Below, piece after piece: positions 28,111 through 37,566 of a stretch of 64,000 bases of DNA. A program made the position numbers and the translations under genes. The notes below the pieces were generated by a model. It had not been told where the DNA came from. It saw nothing but the letters and a program-made list of their open reading frames with translations, and did not search any database. Numbering within the stretch: position 1 is the stretch's first letter; every line of letters begins with the position of its first letter. This stretch comes from an uncultured Alphaproteobacteria bacterium (lineage in GTDB: Bacteria > Pseudomonadota > Alphaproteobacteria > Rhodobacterales > Rhodobacteraceae), in contig CACBAO010000004.1 of the NCBI GenBank assembly GCA_902537235.1, forward strand, positions 43,200 to 107,199, read 5' to 3'.

Positions 28111-28949
28111 ATATTTTTTTATTTCTTTTTTTCATTATTTGGCTAGGGGGGTGGTGGATTAATATAAAAATATCTAAATTCAACGACCCTAATTTGCCTA
28201 GATTTATAGTTCCATCTCTATTCGGAATGGTAATTCTCTTAATGTGGGAGTTAGCTGTCATCGGATTACAAATAAATCCCATATTGTTACCTGCTCCATC
28301 GGCAATAGCGTTAAAGTTTTCTCGTTCTTTAGACATTCTGTGGATTGATTTTGTACAGACCTTGATAAAAGGCGCTCTCTCTGGTTACATATTAGGTTGT
28401 GGTGCTGCTTTTCTTACGGCTATTGCTATTGATAAGTTTAATTTTCTTAAACGAGGTCTGTTACCTTTGGGCAATTTTATTTCAGCACTTCCAATTGTGG
28501 GCATGGCTCCAATTTTTGTAATGTGGTTCGGATTCGACTGGCAATCAAAATGCGCGATTGTTGTAGTTATGGTTTATTTTCCGATGCTTGTAAATTGCGT
28601 GCAAGGATTAGAACTTATAGACCCCAACCGGCAAGACCTTATGAGAACATACAGCGCGTCCTACACTCAAACACTTATTAAACTTCGTTTGCCATCTGCT
28701 TTGCCCTTTATCTTTAATGGATTAAAAATATGTTCAACCCTTGCATTAATTGGTGCGATTGTTGCTGAGTTTTTTGGATCTCCCATTAAAGGGATGGGAT
28801 TTCGTATATCCTCCGAAGTTGGTCGATTTGCATTGGACATGGTATGGGCAGAAATCTTTGTCGCAGCAATTGCTGGCTGCCTTTTTTATGGCTTAATTGC
28901 TATAATTGAAAAGCGCACAACGTTTTGGCATCCTAGCCAACAAAAATAA
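28107..28949 (+). CDS. ABC transporter permease (second of pair)
   Basis: A 280-residue permease with about six to seven helices. LLPAPSAIALKFSRS corresponds to the substrate-side loop and VQGLELIDPNRQDLMRTYSAS to the ATPase-coupling loop, with FFGSPIKGMGF near the end. Homologous to the preceding permease and translationally coupled with it. Confidence 0.88.
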   Translation: MNIFLFLFFIIWLGGWWINIKISKFNDPNLPRFIVPSLFGMVILLMWELAVIGLQINPILLPAPSAIALKFSRSLDILWIDFVQTLIKGALSGYILGCGAAFLTAIAIDKFNFLKRGLLPLGNFISALPIVGMAPIFVMWFGFDWQSKCAIVVVMVYFPMLVNCVQGLELIDPNRQDLMRTYSASYTQTLIKLRLPSALPFIFNGLKICSTLALIGAIVAEFFGSPIKGMGFRISSEVGRFALDMVWAEIFVAAIAGCLFYGLIAIIEKRTTFWHPSQQK

Positions 28950-29009
28950 CATTGCGTATCAATGGAATTTGATTAACAATTAAAAAAAAGATCACTAAGA
29001 GGGAAAATA

Positions 29010-29996
29010 ATGAAGAAGATTCTATCTATATTGACCTGTGCTTTTATATTAAGTACATCAGCCGTTTTTTCTGCTGACAAGGTCACAATCCAGTTAAAAT
29101 GGGTTACTCAAGCTCAATTCGCTGGATATTATGTTGCGAAAGATAAAGGCTTTTATGATGCTGAAGGCCTTGATGTTACTATTAAACCAGGTGGGCCAGA
29201 TATTGCCCCTGCTCAAGTGTTAGCTGGTGGTGGGGCCGATGTTATGGTCGACTGGATGCCTTCTGCTTTAGCAGCTCGAGAAAAAGGTCTTCCACTGGTA
29301 AACATAGCTCAGCCGTTTAAGAGTTCAGGCATGATGCTTACTTGCCGAAAAGATATGGGTGTAAACACTACTGCTGATCTAAAAGGAAAAACTTTAGGAG
29401 TATGGTTCTACGGAAATGAGTACCCATTCCTAAGTTGGATGAGCCGATTAGGACTAAAAACAGATGGTAGTACAAATGGAGTAACTGTTTTAAGGCAGGG
29501 ATGGGGCGTTGAACCTTTAACTGAAGGTCAGGCAGCATGCGTATCCACTATGTCCTACAATGAGTATTGGGTTGTTAGAGACGCAGGCTACTCTCCCGAA
29601 CAGCTGACAGTTTTTAAATACCAGTCTGAAGGTGCTGCAACTCTTGAAGATGGGTTATATGTACACGAGAAAAACCTTAGCGATGCCGCATTTAAAGACA
29701 AAATGGTCAGATTTGTAAGAGCATCTATGAAAGGTTGGAAGTATGCAGAAGCAAACCCAAAAGAAGCCGCGATGATTATTCTAGATAACGATGATGCAGG
29801 TGTACAAACGGAGAAGCATCAGGTCAGAATGATGGGCGAAATTGCAAAGCTTACAGCTGGATCGAATGGTTCACTGGACCCCGCAGATTATGAGAGAACC
29901 GTTAAGGTTTTAATGTCTGGTGATTCAGACCCTGTGATAACAAAGAAACCATCAGGTGCTTGGACTAACGAAATAACAAATGCAGCACTGAACTAG
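29010..29996 (+). CDS. ABC transporter substrate-binding protein (NMT1/THI5-like)
   Basis: Periplasmic binding protein with signal peptide (residues 1-21, cut near VFSA/DK). VTIQLKWVTQAQFAGYYVAK and AEGLDVTIKPGGPDIAP are typical of the NMT1/THI5-like family, whose members bind pyrimidine-type ligands (ThiY) or related heterocycles. That agrees with the neighbouring dihydropyrimidinase. AGAGGG precedes the ATG, and a strong terminator follows the stop, closing the transporter operon. Confidence 0.88.
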   Translation: MKKILSILTCAFILSTSAVFSADKVTIQLKWVTQAQFAGYYVAKDKGFYDAEGLDVTIKPGGPDIAPAQVLAGGGADVMVDWMPSALAAREKGLPLVNIAQPFKSSGMMLTCRKDMGVNTTADLKGKTLGVWFYGNEYPFLSWMSRLGLKTDGSTNGVTVLRQGWGVEPLTEGQAACVSTMSYNEYWVVRDAGYSPEQLTVFKYQSEGAATLEDGLYVHEKNLSDAAFKDKMVRFVRASMKGWKYAEANPKEAAMIILDNDDAGVQTEKHQVRMMGEIAKLTAGSNGSLDPADYERTVKVLMSGDSDPVITKKPSGAWTNEITNAALN

Positions 29997-30021
29997 TTTT
30001 AGTTGGACAATGTATAATTTG

Positions 30022-30050
30022 AAAAGGCGGAAAATCATCCGCCTTTTCTT
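30022..30050 (+). terminator. Rho-independent terminator after the ABC importer operon
   Basis: A perfect 10-bp stem (AAAAGGCGGA with TCCGCCTTTT) around the loop AAATCA, ending in TTTTCTT, lies 25 bases after the binding-protein stop. It separates the transporter from the two aminotransferase genes. Confidence 0.82.
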
Positions 30051-30064
30051 ACTTAGAAAATATA

Positions 30065-31357
30065 ATGAATAAGAATATTTCTCTAAAAGAATGGCAAAGC
30101 AGAGCACAGAGGGTACTCCCGGGTGCAGGTTTTGGCAATTTTGACCCTAGCGTAAGTCTTAAAAGAGGCTTAGGCTCACGTGTGTGGGACGAAGATAACA
30201 AAGAATATATCGATTTTTTAATCGGTTCAGGGCCAATGATACTGGGTCATGGAAATGAAGAAGTATTAGACGCGATACGAGCACAACTCAGTGAGGGTCT
30301 TACTTTTTTTACTAATAATTCAAAAGGAATTGAGTTAGCTGAAGAAATTTGTAATGCAGTCAAATGTGCCGAGCAGATTAGATTTGTAAGCTCTGGTGGT
30401 GAAGCTGATATGTATGCAATGCGATTAGCGAGAGCACATACAGGTAGAAATAAAATTCTTAAGTTTGAAGGAGGATATCATGGAATGAGTGGGGACTCAT
30501 TGATGAGCCTTTCACCTAACAAAATGGTAAATTTTCCATTAGCGGTGCCAGACTCAGCGGGAATACCTGAATCCGTTAGAGATGATATTTTGGTTGCACC
30601 ATTTAACGATCCTCAAGTCGCCACAGAGATAATGAATGAGTATTCAGATCAAATTGCTGGGGTAATTGTAGAACCACTTCAAAGAATAATTCCTCCAATA
30701 AAAGGATTTTTAAAGCATCTAAGGGCTGAAACAAAAAGAATTGGTGCACTTTTAATTTTTGACGAAATAGTAACTGGTTTCAGACTAGCCTATGGTGGGG
30801 CACAAGAGCTATACGGAGTAGTGCCTGATTTATGCACGCTTGGGAAGATTATTGGAGGTGGTTTGCCCTTAGCGGCTATTGCAGGTGAAAAAGAAATTAT
30901 GAACCATTTTGACAAAAATATTGTTGGCGAGGAGAAGTTTACTTTCCAAATCGGTACCCTTAGTGGAAACCCGTTGGCAGCGGCAGCTGGTTTGAAAACA
31001 ATGGAGATACTTAGAAGAGATGGTGCTTACAATAAGATAAGAGAAAACGGACAGTTTTTAATTGATAGCATAACAAAACATCTAAAGAGTAAAAATATAG
31101 AGTTTCAAATTGTCGGTGATCCAACACTTTTCGATATTATTTTTTCTAGAACACCCGTTATTAATTACCGTGACACAAAGAAAAATAAGGCTGAATATTC
31201 AAAGAAATTCAATCAAATAGTTAGAGAACACGGAATACTCAAAGCCGATGCTAAACTTTATACACATCTAGCACTTACTGAAGAAGACCTTCAGATAACT
31301 GATAGTGTGTTTAAAAAAGCGGCTGATGGTATTGCAGAAATATCCTATTTTAAATAA
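30065..31357 (+). CDS. Class III aminotransferase (glutamate-1-semialdehyde aminomutase-like)
   Basis: PLP enzyme of 430 residues. FVSSGGEADMYAMRLAR is the PLP phosphate loop, LIFDEIVTGFR carries the PLP Asp, and LGKIIGGGLPLAAIAG carries the Schiff-base Lys. It resembles the HemL-like omega-aminotransferase branch. Position after a dihydropyrimidinase/carbamoylase/transporter set suggests transamination of beta-alanine or 3-aminoisobutyrate, the expected products; that is inference. A true hemL role is less likely in this context. Confidence 0.87.
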   Translation: MNKNISLKEWQSRAQRVLPGAGFGNFDPSVSLKRGLGSRVWDEDNKEYIDFLIGSGPMILGHGNEEVLDAIRAQLSEGLTFFTNNSKGIELAEEICNAVKCAEQIRFVSSGGEADMYAMRLARAHTGRNKILKFEGGYHGMSGDSLMSLSPNKMVNFPLAVPDSAGIPESVRDDILVAPFNDPQVATEIMNEYSDQIAGVIVEPLQRIIPPIKGFLKHLRAETKRIGALLIFDEIVTGFRLAYGGAQELYGVVPDLCTLGKIIGGGLPLAAIAGEKEIMNHFDKNIVGEEKFTFQIGTLSGNPLAAAAGLKTMEILRRDGAYNKIRENGQFLIDSITKHLKSKNIEFQIVGDPTLFDIIFSRTPVINYRDTKKNKAEYSKKFNQIVREHGILKADAKLYTHLALTEEDLQITDSVFKKAADGIAEISYFK

Positions 31358-31363
31358 GAACAC

Positions 31364-32497
31364 ATGATTCCTTGCCAGAGACATCTTTTTGATATCCCCG
31401 AAGATGTCGCATATTTAAACACTGCATACATGTCTCCCCTTTTGACAAGTGTCGTTAATGCCATAGATAGTGGAAGTCGTTTAAAAGCCAACCCATGGAA
31501 ACTCAAGATAAGCAATTTTTTTGATGACATAGAAGAGGCTCGAGATTTATTTTCAAACCTTATGCATACAGTTGGAACCAATATAGCTATTATTCCCTCC
31601 GCTTCTTATGGTGTTCAAACCGCAGCAAAAAATATACAGATTTCGGCAGACTCAAAAATACTTGTTCTATCTGATCAGTTTCCATCTAATGTCTATCCGT
31701 GGCGACGTATTGCTGAACAAAAAGGTGCTAAGATCAAAACTGTAAATATTCCTGACGGTGAAGCAGCTACAGACCATATAATTGACGCTTTAGATGAACG
31801 GGTTAGCGTTTGTGCAACTGCAAATGTATTATGGACAAATGGATCATTGATAGATTTAGAAAAAGTGAAAGCAAAATGCTTGGAATATAAAACCGAACTT
31901 GTTATTGATCTTACCCAATCAGCGGGCGCTTTTGATATAGACCTAAGTAAAATAGATCCTGCTTATGCAATTGTAGCAAATTATAAGTGGATGCTTGGCC
32001 CCTACTCAACTGGATTTCTTTATGTTTCCCCTAGATTCCATAATGGGGAGCCGCTTGAAGAAGGTTGGATAACACGAAAAAATAGTAAGGATTTTGCAAA
32101 CCTTGTCGATTACCAGGATTATTATGAACCGGGAGCAGTTAGGTATGATATGGGGCAAAGATCAAATTTTTCTCTAATTCCCGGTGTACTAGAGGCACTC
32201 CGTCAAATAAAGAAATGGGGTATACCCAACATTCAGAACACGCTCTATTACTCTAATATGAACCTCTGTGAAAAGCTCAGCGATTTGGGGTTGCAAATTC
32301 CAAGACCTGAAAATAGAGGGCCTCACTTTATAGGTGCAAAACTGCCTTCAAATGCTCCAAAAAACATTCTTGAAACTTTGGCAGAAAACAAAATATTTAT
32401 CTCTGAGAGAGGTGGCAATTTAAGAATTACACCTCACTTATGGAATAATTCAACTGATTTTGAACGTTTTACTGAAACGTTAAAGAAAATACTTTGA
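31364..32497 (+). CDS. Class V aminotransferase (isopenicillin N epimerase/desulfurase-like)
   Basis: A 377-residue fold-type I PLP enzyme. VIDLTQSAGAFDIDL holds the PLP-pairing Asp/Gln, and IVANYKWMLGPYSTGFLYV holds the Schiff-base Lys. It starts six bases after the class III aminotransferase, so the two are cotranscribed. No conserved catalytic Cys loop of a cysteine desulfurase is apparent. Reaction unknown; kynureninase-like or epimerase-like activity is possible. Confidence 0.82.
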   Translation: MIPCQRHLFDIPEDVAYLNTAYMSPLLTSVVNAIDSGSRLKANPWKLKISNFFDDIEEARDLFSNLMHTVGTNIAIIPSASYGVQTAAKNIQISADSKILVLSDQFPSNVYPWRRIAEQKGAKIKTVNIPDGEAATDHIIDALDERVSVCATANVLWTNGSLIDLEKVKAKCLEYKTELVIDLTQSAGAFDIDLSKIDPAYAIVANYKWMLGPYSTGFLYVSPRFHNGEPLEEGWITRKNSKDFANLVDYQDYYEPGAVRYDMGQRSNFSLIPGVLEALRQIKKWGIPNIQNTLYYSNMNLCEKLSDLGLQIPRPENRGPHFIGAKLPSNAPKNILETLAENKIFISERGGNLRITPHLWNNSTDFERFTETLKKIL

Positions 32498-32506
32498 AAT
32501 TAAGCT

Positions 32507-33091
32507 TCATTGTTCCATTTGGGTTTCCAAAATGCATCTATGATCATTGTTTATTGGTGAATTAACATATTTACTGACGGAGTAAGCTTTTATTCTTTCC
32601 AATAAACATGATGAGGAAACTTTTTGTTTATCTTTTAGCCAAAAAGATGTTTCAAGCCGATCTAAAAACATCGGTTGTCTGTGGTGAATATTAGTCAAAC
32701 TTGGGTGAGCGTTAATCGTGACTATAGCTGCTCCAGAAGCATTTTTAATGCCAGCAAAATAAAAAATTTCATTATCAGCATGGATGAATATTGGATGCTT
32801 TTCACCTTTAGAGTTTTTTTGCCATTCAAACCAGCCATCCGCGACAAATACGCAAGTTTCATAATCCTTAAAACTCGGTTTAATATCCAAACTCTCATAT
32901 TTAGCATTTATTAAATTCATAGGCTTTTTTGTCCAAATAGGAGAAAAACCCCACTCTAGAAAATCCGCCCTCATCTCCTGATCAAGAATTAATGTACAGT
33001 GTGACGGGGCAATATTGTAGGAGGGTTCAATTAAAACATTATGAAAGTCTTTAACATCTGTAAAATTTGAAAGTACAAACCTGCCACACAT
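32507..33091 (-). CDS. SRAP family protein (YedK/HMCES-like abasic-site shield)
   Basis: Forms a covalent thiazolidine link to abasic sites in single-stranded DNA. The family hallmark MCGRF puts the catalytic Cys at position 2. YNIAPSH carries the conserved Asn, DGWFEWQK the Glu, and IHHRQPMFL the His. 194 residues. Stand-alone minus-strand gene between two plus-strand genes; AGGGG precedes the ATG. Confidence 0.93.
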   Translation of the reverse strand: MCGRFVLSNFTDVKDFHNVLIEPSYNIAPSHCTLILDQEMRADFLEWGFSPIWTKKPMNLINAKYESLDIKPSFKDYETCVFVADGWFEWQKNSKGEKHPIFIHADNEIFYFAGIKNASGAAIVTINAHPSLTNIHHRQPMFLDRLETSFWLKDKQKVSSSCLLERIKAYSVSKYVNSPINNDHRCILETQMEQ

Positions 33092-33160
33092 GCTTACCCC
33101 TAATATTAATCTTTGACCATTTGTGTAAAAGAGAATAACAACAAAGCAGAAAGAAGATAA

Positions 33161-34042
33161 ATGAAAAATTTACAGGCAATTTTTTGGATGGTAGTTACTA
33201 CACTGCTTTTTGCAATTGTTACGGGCATAGTAAGATATATTGGTAGTGATATTCCTGCGCCTGTAGCTGCATTTATTCGATACATAATTAGCACGCTATT
33301 CTTTATTCCATTAATAGTAAAAATGTTTATTTTAGAACGAAATAGAAGCAATAGACGGGTTTACTGGTCTAGAGGTTTAGCTCACGGTTTTGGAGTTATT
33401 CTTTGGTTTTTTGCAATGGCAAGAATCCCAGTCTCTGAAGTTACTGCAATAGGCTATATAACTCCAATTTTTGTTTCAATAGCTGCATTTATATTTTTAA
33501 AGGAACCCTTTTCTATGAGTATTATTGGTGCATTAGCTATTTGCATGATAGGCATGATTATAATTATAAGACCTACAAATAGTGGTATAGCGATTGGTCA
33601 GTTGTCGATGATAATAGCTACACTGTTTTTTGCTGGATCGTATATATTAGCAAAAAAATTATCAGCGACAGAGAGCACTTTGGAAATTCTTGTTGCTCTG
33701 AATTTCATTGTAACCCTTACCTTAGCTCCATTTGCAATAGCTTTTTGGGTAACTCCAAGCCTTCAAGAGATATTATTTTTGGGTATTGTGGCATTGTTTG
33801 CAACTGCCGGACATTTCACAATGACAATAGCCTTAAAGCTTGCTCCTATTACGATTACTCAACCTATCTCCTACGTCCAAATAGTTTGGGCATCCTGTAT
33901 AGGATTTATTTTCTTTGGTGAAACAATTAGCTTATGGTTCACTGTGGGCGCTGCATTGATTATACTATCATCATTGTATGTAACTTACACCTCCTCTGCC
34001 AATCAGAATAAGGATTTAAATAGTCTGATTACTAAAAACTAA
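33161..34042 (+). CDS. EamA/DMT superfamily transporter
   Basis: A 293-residue protein with about ten helices in two EamA repeats (APVAAFIRYIISTLFFIPL; then IATLFFAGSYILAKKLSATES and SYVQIVWASCIGFIFFGETI). Probably a metabolite exporter of the inner membrane. It reads toward the enoyl-CoA hydratase gene 53 bases on. Substrate unknown. Confidence 0.85.
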   Translation: MKNLQAIFWMVVTTLLFAIVTGIVRYIGSDIPAPVAAFIRYIISTLFFIPLIVKMFILERNRSNRRVYWSRGLAHGFGVILWFFAMARIPVSEVTAIGYITPIFVSIAAFIFLKEPFSMSIIGALAICMIGMIIIIRPTNSGIAIGQLSMIIATLFFAGSYILAKKLSATESTLEILVALNFIVTLTLAPFAIAFWVTPSLQEILFLGIVALFATAGHFTMTIALKLAPITITQPISYVQIVWASCIGFIFFGETISLWFTVGAALIILSSLYVTYTSSANQNKDLNSLITKN

Positions 34043-34095
34043 TCTTTGCATCAGTTAACATCGCTTTTAACATCAAGAAGAGTTATGATTACCTG

Positions 34096-34914
34096 ATGAA
34101 AAATTTTAATAAAATACTTTATTCTGTTAGTGGTAACACAGCCATACTCACTATAAATAGACCAGAAAGACGGAATGCTCTTGATTCAGAAACTTTAGAA
34201 CAGATAAATATCTTAATGGACAAAGCAGAAAGCGATGAAAAGGTTCGGGTTATATTAATTACCGGTCAAGGGGATACCTTTTCTTCCGGATTTGATTTAA
34301 AAGATCAAATGGAAAAAGCGCCTAAAGGTAAACAGTGGAAGCCAATCCTTGAACTAGATCATCGAACTATCATGCGTTTTTGGAATAGCCCAAAGCCAAC
34401 AATAGCAGCAGTAAGAGGAGCGTGCTTGGCAGGCGCATTTGAACTCTCTCTTTCCTGTGATTTTACAATTTGTTCGAAAGACTCATTTTTCGGCGAACCT
34501 GAACTAAAGTTCGGAGCGGGAATAGTTACAATGCTATTGCCCTGGGTAATCGGTATGAAAGCAGCAAAAGCAATAATTCTATTAGGGAAAGACGATATAT
34601 CAGCATCGACAGCTTTAGAATTAGGAATTGTTACCGAGATAACCGAAAATGATCGGGTATTGGAAAGGTCGTTACAAATTGCGAAACACATCTCAGTTAT
34701 TGACCCCACCTTAGTTAAAAGAACGAAAAAAGCTATTAACCAAAGTTTTGAGATAGGAGGAATTATTGAGTCTTTAGAAAATAGTCTTGAGATAGATTAC
34801 CAGATAGAATCGCTAGGATCACCGGACAAAAAAAAATTTATGGAAATAGCAAGAAAAGAAGGAATGCGAAAAGCTATAAAATTTAGAGACAAACGTTTCT
34901 CGATAAATGAGTAA
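34096..34914 (+). CDS. Enoyl-CoA hydratase/isomerase family protein
   Basis: Crotonase-fold enzyme of 272 residues acting on CoA thioesters. GQGDTFSSGFDLKDQ and AVRGACLAGAFELSLSCDF form the two oxyanion-hole segments. FFGEPELKFGAG provides the acid/base-region Glu. The reaction (hydration, isomerisation or hydrolysis) cannot be fixed from sequence. Its end overlaps the next gene, an MFS transporter, by eight bases. Confidence 0.87.
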   Translation: MKNFNKILYSVSGNTAILTINRPERRNALDSETLEQINILMDKAESDEKVRVILITGQGDTFSSGFDLKDQMEKAPKGKQWKPILELDHRTIMRFWNSPKPTIAAVRGACLAGAFELSLSCDFTICSKDSFFGEPELKFGAGIVTMLLPWVIGMKAAKAIILLGKDDISASTALELGIVTEITENDRVLERSLQIAKHISVIDPTLVKRTKKAINQSFEIGGIIESLENSLEIDYQIESLGSPDKKKFMEIARKEGMRKAIKFRDKRFSINE

Positions 34915-36109
34915 TCCCATTTTTCTTATAGTTGTAGCCCAAATGTTTGGCACTTCGCTATGGTTCAGCACCAATGGTGTGTTGAAACAGATTGAAAAAA
35001 TATGGTCGCTTTCAACTAGTGATCTGGGTTTGTTAACCAATTCTGTTCAATTTGGTTTTATTGCCGGAACACTACTGATTTCAGTTACTGGATTTGCAGA
35101 TAAGTTTAAACCATCACGCATTGTAATGCTTTGCTGTTTCTTAGGGGCAACATCCAATGCTTTAATTGTATTTGAAGAAATTTCTTTTACCTTTGTTATT
35201 TTTTCTAGAGTAATTGTTGGAGTGGCACTAGCAGGAATATACCCAATTGGTATGAAACTGATTATTAGTTGGAACCCTCAGAAGGCTCCCAACACATTAG
35301 GGCTCCTTGTAGGCATGTTAGTCCTAGGTTCATCTTTGCCTTATTTTATTAGAGCTTTAGGGATTTCATTTGATTGGCAATATACCGTTATACTTACTTC
35401 CGGGCTATGCTACATTGCAGGAATTATGATATTTCTCATGGGTGACGGGCCTCATTTAGTAATAAACAAAAAACCTTCTTTTCGACTATTAGACCAATTC
35501 AGCGAACTGTCAAAAAACAAAAAATATGTAGCTTCTGCAGTTGGCTACTTTGGACACATGTGGGAGTTATATGCTTTTTGGACTTGTGTTCCAATTCTAA
35601 TAGCAATATCAGTCTCCAAGCATCAAATTCAAGATCAAGAGTTTATTGTTTCATTATTAAGCTTCCTAATTATTGGCTTAGGTTTTATAAGTTGTGTCTT
35701 AGGTGGAATTTTAGCAAAATCGTTAAAAAGCAGCAGAGTTGCCTCATTATCGCTAGCATTTAGTCTATCCATCTGTTTAATTTATCCACTGCTGGGCAAT
35801 GTTAGCTTTTTTCTTGATCTCGTTTTACTGATGCTATGGGGATTTTTTGTTATTTCTGACTCACCTCAATTTTCGGCAATTTCCGCAAGTGTTTGCCCAC
35901 AACATTTAGTTGGAACCGCTTTAACTACCCAGAATTGTGTTGGCTTCTCGATCAGTATGATAACTATTTTTCTTACCACTAACTTTCATGAATCTCTTGG
36001 CTTGTATTTTGTATGGATCTTATTGCCAGGACCGATCTTAGGTTTAATATTCTTCTCTCGTCAATTTGGATTTTTTAGACTAAAAACGTGCTCAATACCT
36101 CAACATTAG
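34907..36109 (+). CDS. Major facilitator superfamily transporter
   Basis: A 400-residue, roughly twelve-helix protein. The loop 2-3 segment FADKFKPSRIVMLCC resembles the MFS DxxG(R/K)xxR motif in degenerate form, and FSRVIVGVALAGIYPIGMKL matches helix 4. Its start overlaps the enoyl-CoA hydratase by eight bases, so the two are coupled and may handle the same carboxylate or its CoA ester. It converges with the cNMP-domain gene with no gap. Confidence 0.82.
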   Translation: MSNPIFLIVVAQMFGTSLWFSTNGVLKQIEKIWSLSTSDLGLLTNSVQFGFIAGTLLISVTGFADKFKPSRIVMLCCFLGATSNALIVFEEISFTFVIFSRVIVGVALAGIYPIGMKLIISWNPQKAPNTLGLLVGMLVLGSSLPYFIRALGISFDWQYTVILTSGLCYIAGIMIFLMGDGPHLVINKKPSFRLLDQFSELSKNKKYVASAVGYFGHMWELYAFWTCVPILIAISVSKHQIQDQEFIVSLLSFLIIGLGFISCVLGGILAKSLKSSRVASLSLAFSLSICLIYPLLGNVSFFLDLVLLMLWGFFVISDSPQFSAISASVCPQHLVGTALTTQNCVGFSISMITIFLTTNFHESLGLYFVWILLPGPILGLIFFSRQFGFFRLKTCSIPQH

Positions 36110-36487
36110 TCACAGTGAGCCGAAATTTTCGTTATCAGAAAGTGCTTGCCTAAAAAGTAATCTGAGAAAAGGGTCAAGGGTTGACAATTTCTTATCCAGA
36201 GTAGCTTTAGGTATAATTAACGCGGATGACTTTTCCAAAGCCTTAGCGGTAAATAGTCTTACTTTATTTCCTAATATAGAATTCCAAACCCCAAAAACCT
36301 GCATTGAGTTAATAGTTTGTTTTTCGGCAAGTTTCCCATCGCTAGCATTCTTAAAGAGCTTTACTTTGCCCAGCGACAAAATATACCCATCACCTAGAGG
36401 CTCGCCCTCTTCATAAATAATCTGGTCTTTTTCGATAGTTATGGAAGAAAGCACGTTTTTTAATTGTTCAACAGCATTTAAATCCAT
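36110..36487 (-). CDS. Cyclic nucleotide-binding-like domain protein without HTH
   Basis: A 125-residue protein from the ATG at 36487 (the tracked start is a TTG ten codons upstream). The sequence IIYEEGEPLGDGYILSLGKVKLFK matches the beta-roll of CRP/cNMP-binding domains, but the phosphate-binding cassette is degenerate and no DNA-binding helix-turn-helix follows. It may be a stand-alone regulatory domain. Function unknown. Confidence 0.7.
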   Translation of the reverse strand: MDLNAVEQLKNVLSSITIEKDQIIYEEGEPLGDGYILSLGKVKLFKNASDGKLAEKQTINSMQVFGVWNSILGNKVRLFTAKALEKSSALIIPKATLDKKLSTLDPFLRLLFRQALSDNENFGSL

Positions 36488-36552
36488 TTTGGGAATCCAT
36501 AAAAATGCAAACGTCAATATTCTTGTATTTTACTTTATATTAGTCAAAAAGT

Positions 36553-37500
36553 TTACGTATGGAAAGCTTGGCTATCTATTTTATTTCGTTTATGTTCCCG
36601 AAAAAATAAAGCCCATCCCCCAAGGATTATCAAAATAATTCCTGCTAAAGATAAGTAATCTGGAATATTACCAAAAAAGAAATAACCATTTATTATAGCT
36701 AAAATTAACAAAACATACTCCGTTGGCCCATTGGTAATTGGAGACCCAACTTGGTAAGCATGTATCAATGAGGTCATACCGAGAGCACCAAAAATGGATA
36801 AAATAGCTATTGAAATTAAAATGTTATAGTTGTCAAATTTGATCGAACCAAATATAAATCTCCACTCCTCTTTATCTATCATGTCTAACGGAAACACCAA
36901 AATAATAATATAAGTAATTACTGAAAGAAAAAGGCTGACAGAATACTGCTGAAATGTTTGAAGGAATGCATTTTCATTCTCTTTGGTATACTTAGAAATC
37001 ACCATTGCAACAGCATAAGAAAACGCAGTGAATAAAGGAGCCAACATAAAAAAGCTGAATTCAGATTCCTTAAAAGGCTTAACTATAAAAAATACCCCAA
37101 TGAAACCAAGAATTATGATGAGAACTCTAACAAGGCCTATTCTCTCTGATAAAACCAATGCAGATAAAATAGTAATGAAAAACGGAGCAGCAAAGAATAG
37201 AGCCGTCACTGTGGAAAGCGATAATTTTTCTAAACTTATAAAGAATATAAAGAACCCAAAATGCATTAACACGCACCTGATTAATGTCAACTTGGGATAA
37301 ACTGGGATTACTCCAATTTTATAATTTAGACACTTTAGGCAAGTCAACGTCACTACTACACCAACAAATGCTCGCGTAATAAAGAGCTGAAATATAGTTG
37401 TTTCATTAGTTATCATTTTGACAGCTAAATCATGAAAGCTGTAAATTAGCATACCAATAACAATAAAAATCATTCCTTTTTGATTATTATTTGCTCTCAT
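36553..37500 (-). CDS. EamA/DMT superfamily transporter
   Basis: A 315-residue protein with about ten helices in two EamA repeats (FITRAFVGVVVTLTCL, STVTALFFAAPFFITILSAL in the first; SPITNGPTEYVLLILAIING in the second). It is the third EamA-type gene in the window and resembles S-adenosylmethionine/RhaT-like exporters only in fold. Basic C-terminal tail (REHKRNKI). Substrate unknown. Confidence 0.84.
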   Translation of the reverse strand: MRANNNQKGMIFIVIGMLIYSFHDLAVKMITNETTIFQLFITRAFVGVVVTLTCLKCLNYKIGVIPVYPKLTLIRCVLMHFGFFIFFISLEKLSLSTVTALFFAAPFFITILSALVLSERIGLVRVLIIILGFIGVFFIVKPFKESEFSFFMLAPLFTAFSYAVAMVISKYTKENENAFLQTFQQYSVSLFLSVITYIIILVFPLDMIDKEEWRFIFGSIKFDNYNILISIAILSIFGALGMTSLIHAYQVGSPITNGPTEYVLLILAIINGYFFFGNIPDYLSLAGIILIILGGWALFFREHKRNKIDSQAFHT

Positions 37501-37566
37501 CCATGGCCACTAGTAATAAAATGTCTGATCAAACAATTAACGCTACGACAATCTATTCAAAAACTC

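Noticed and set aside
30065-31357. Calling the class III aminotransferase hemL
   Set aside because: The sequence is HemL-like, but the context of pyrimidine-type catabolism and cotranscription with a class V aminotransferase fits an omega-aminotransferase better.
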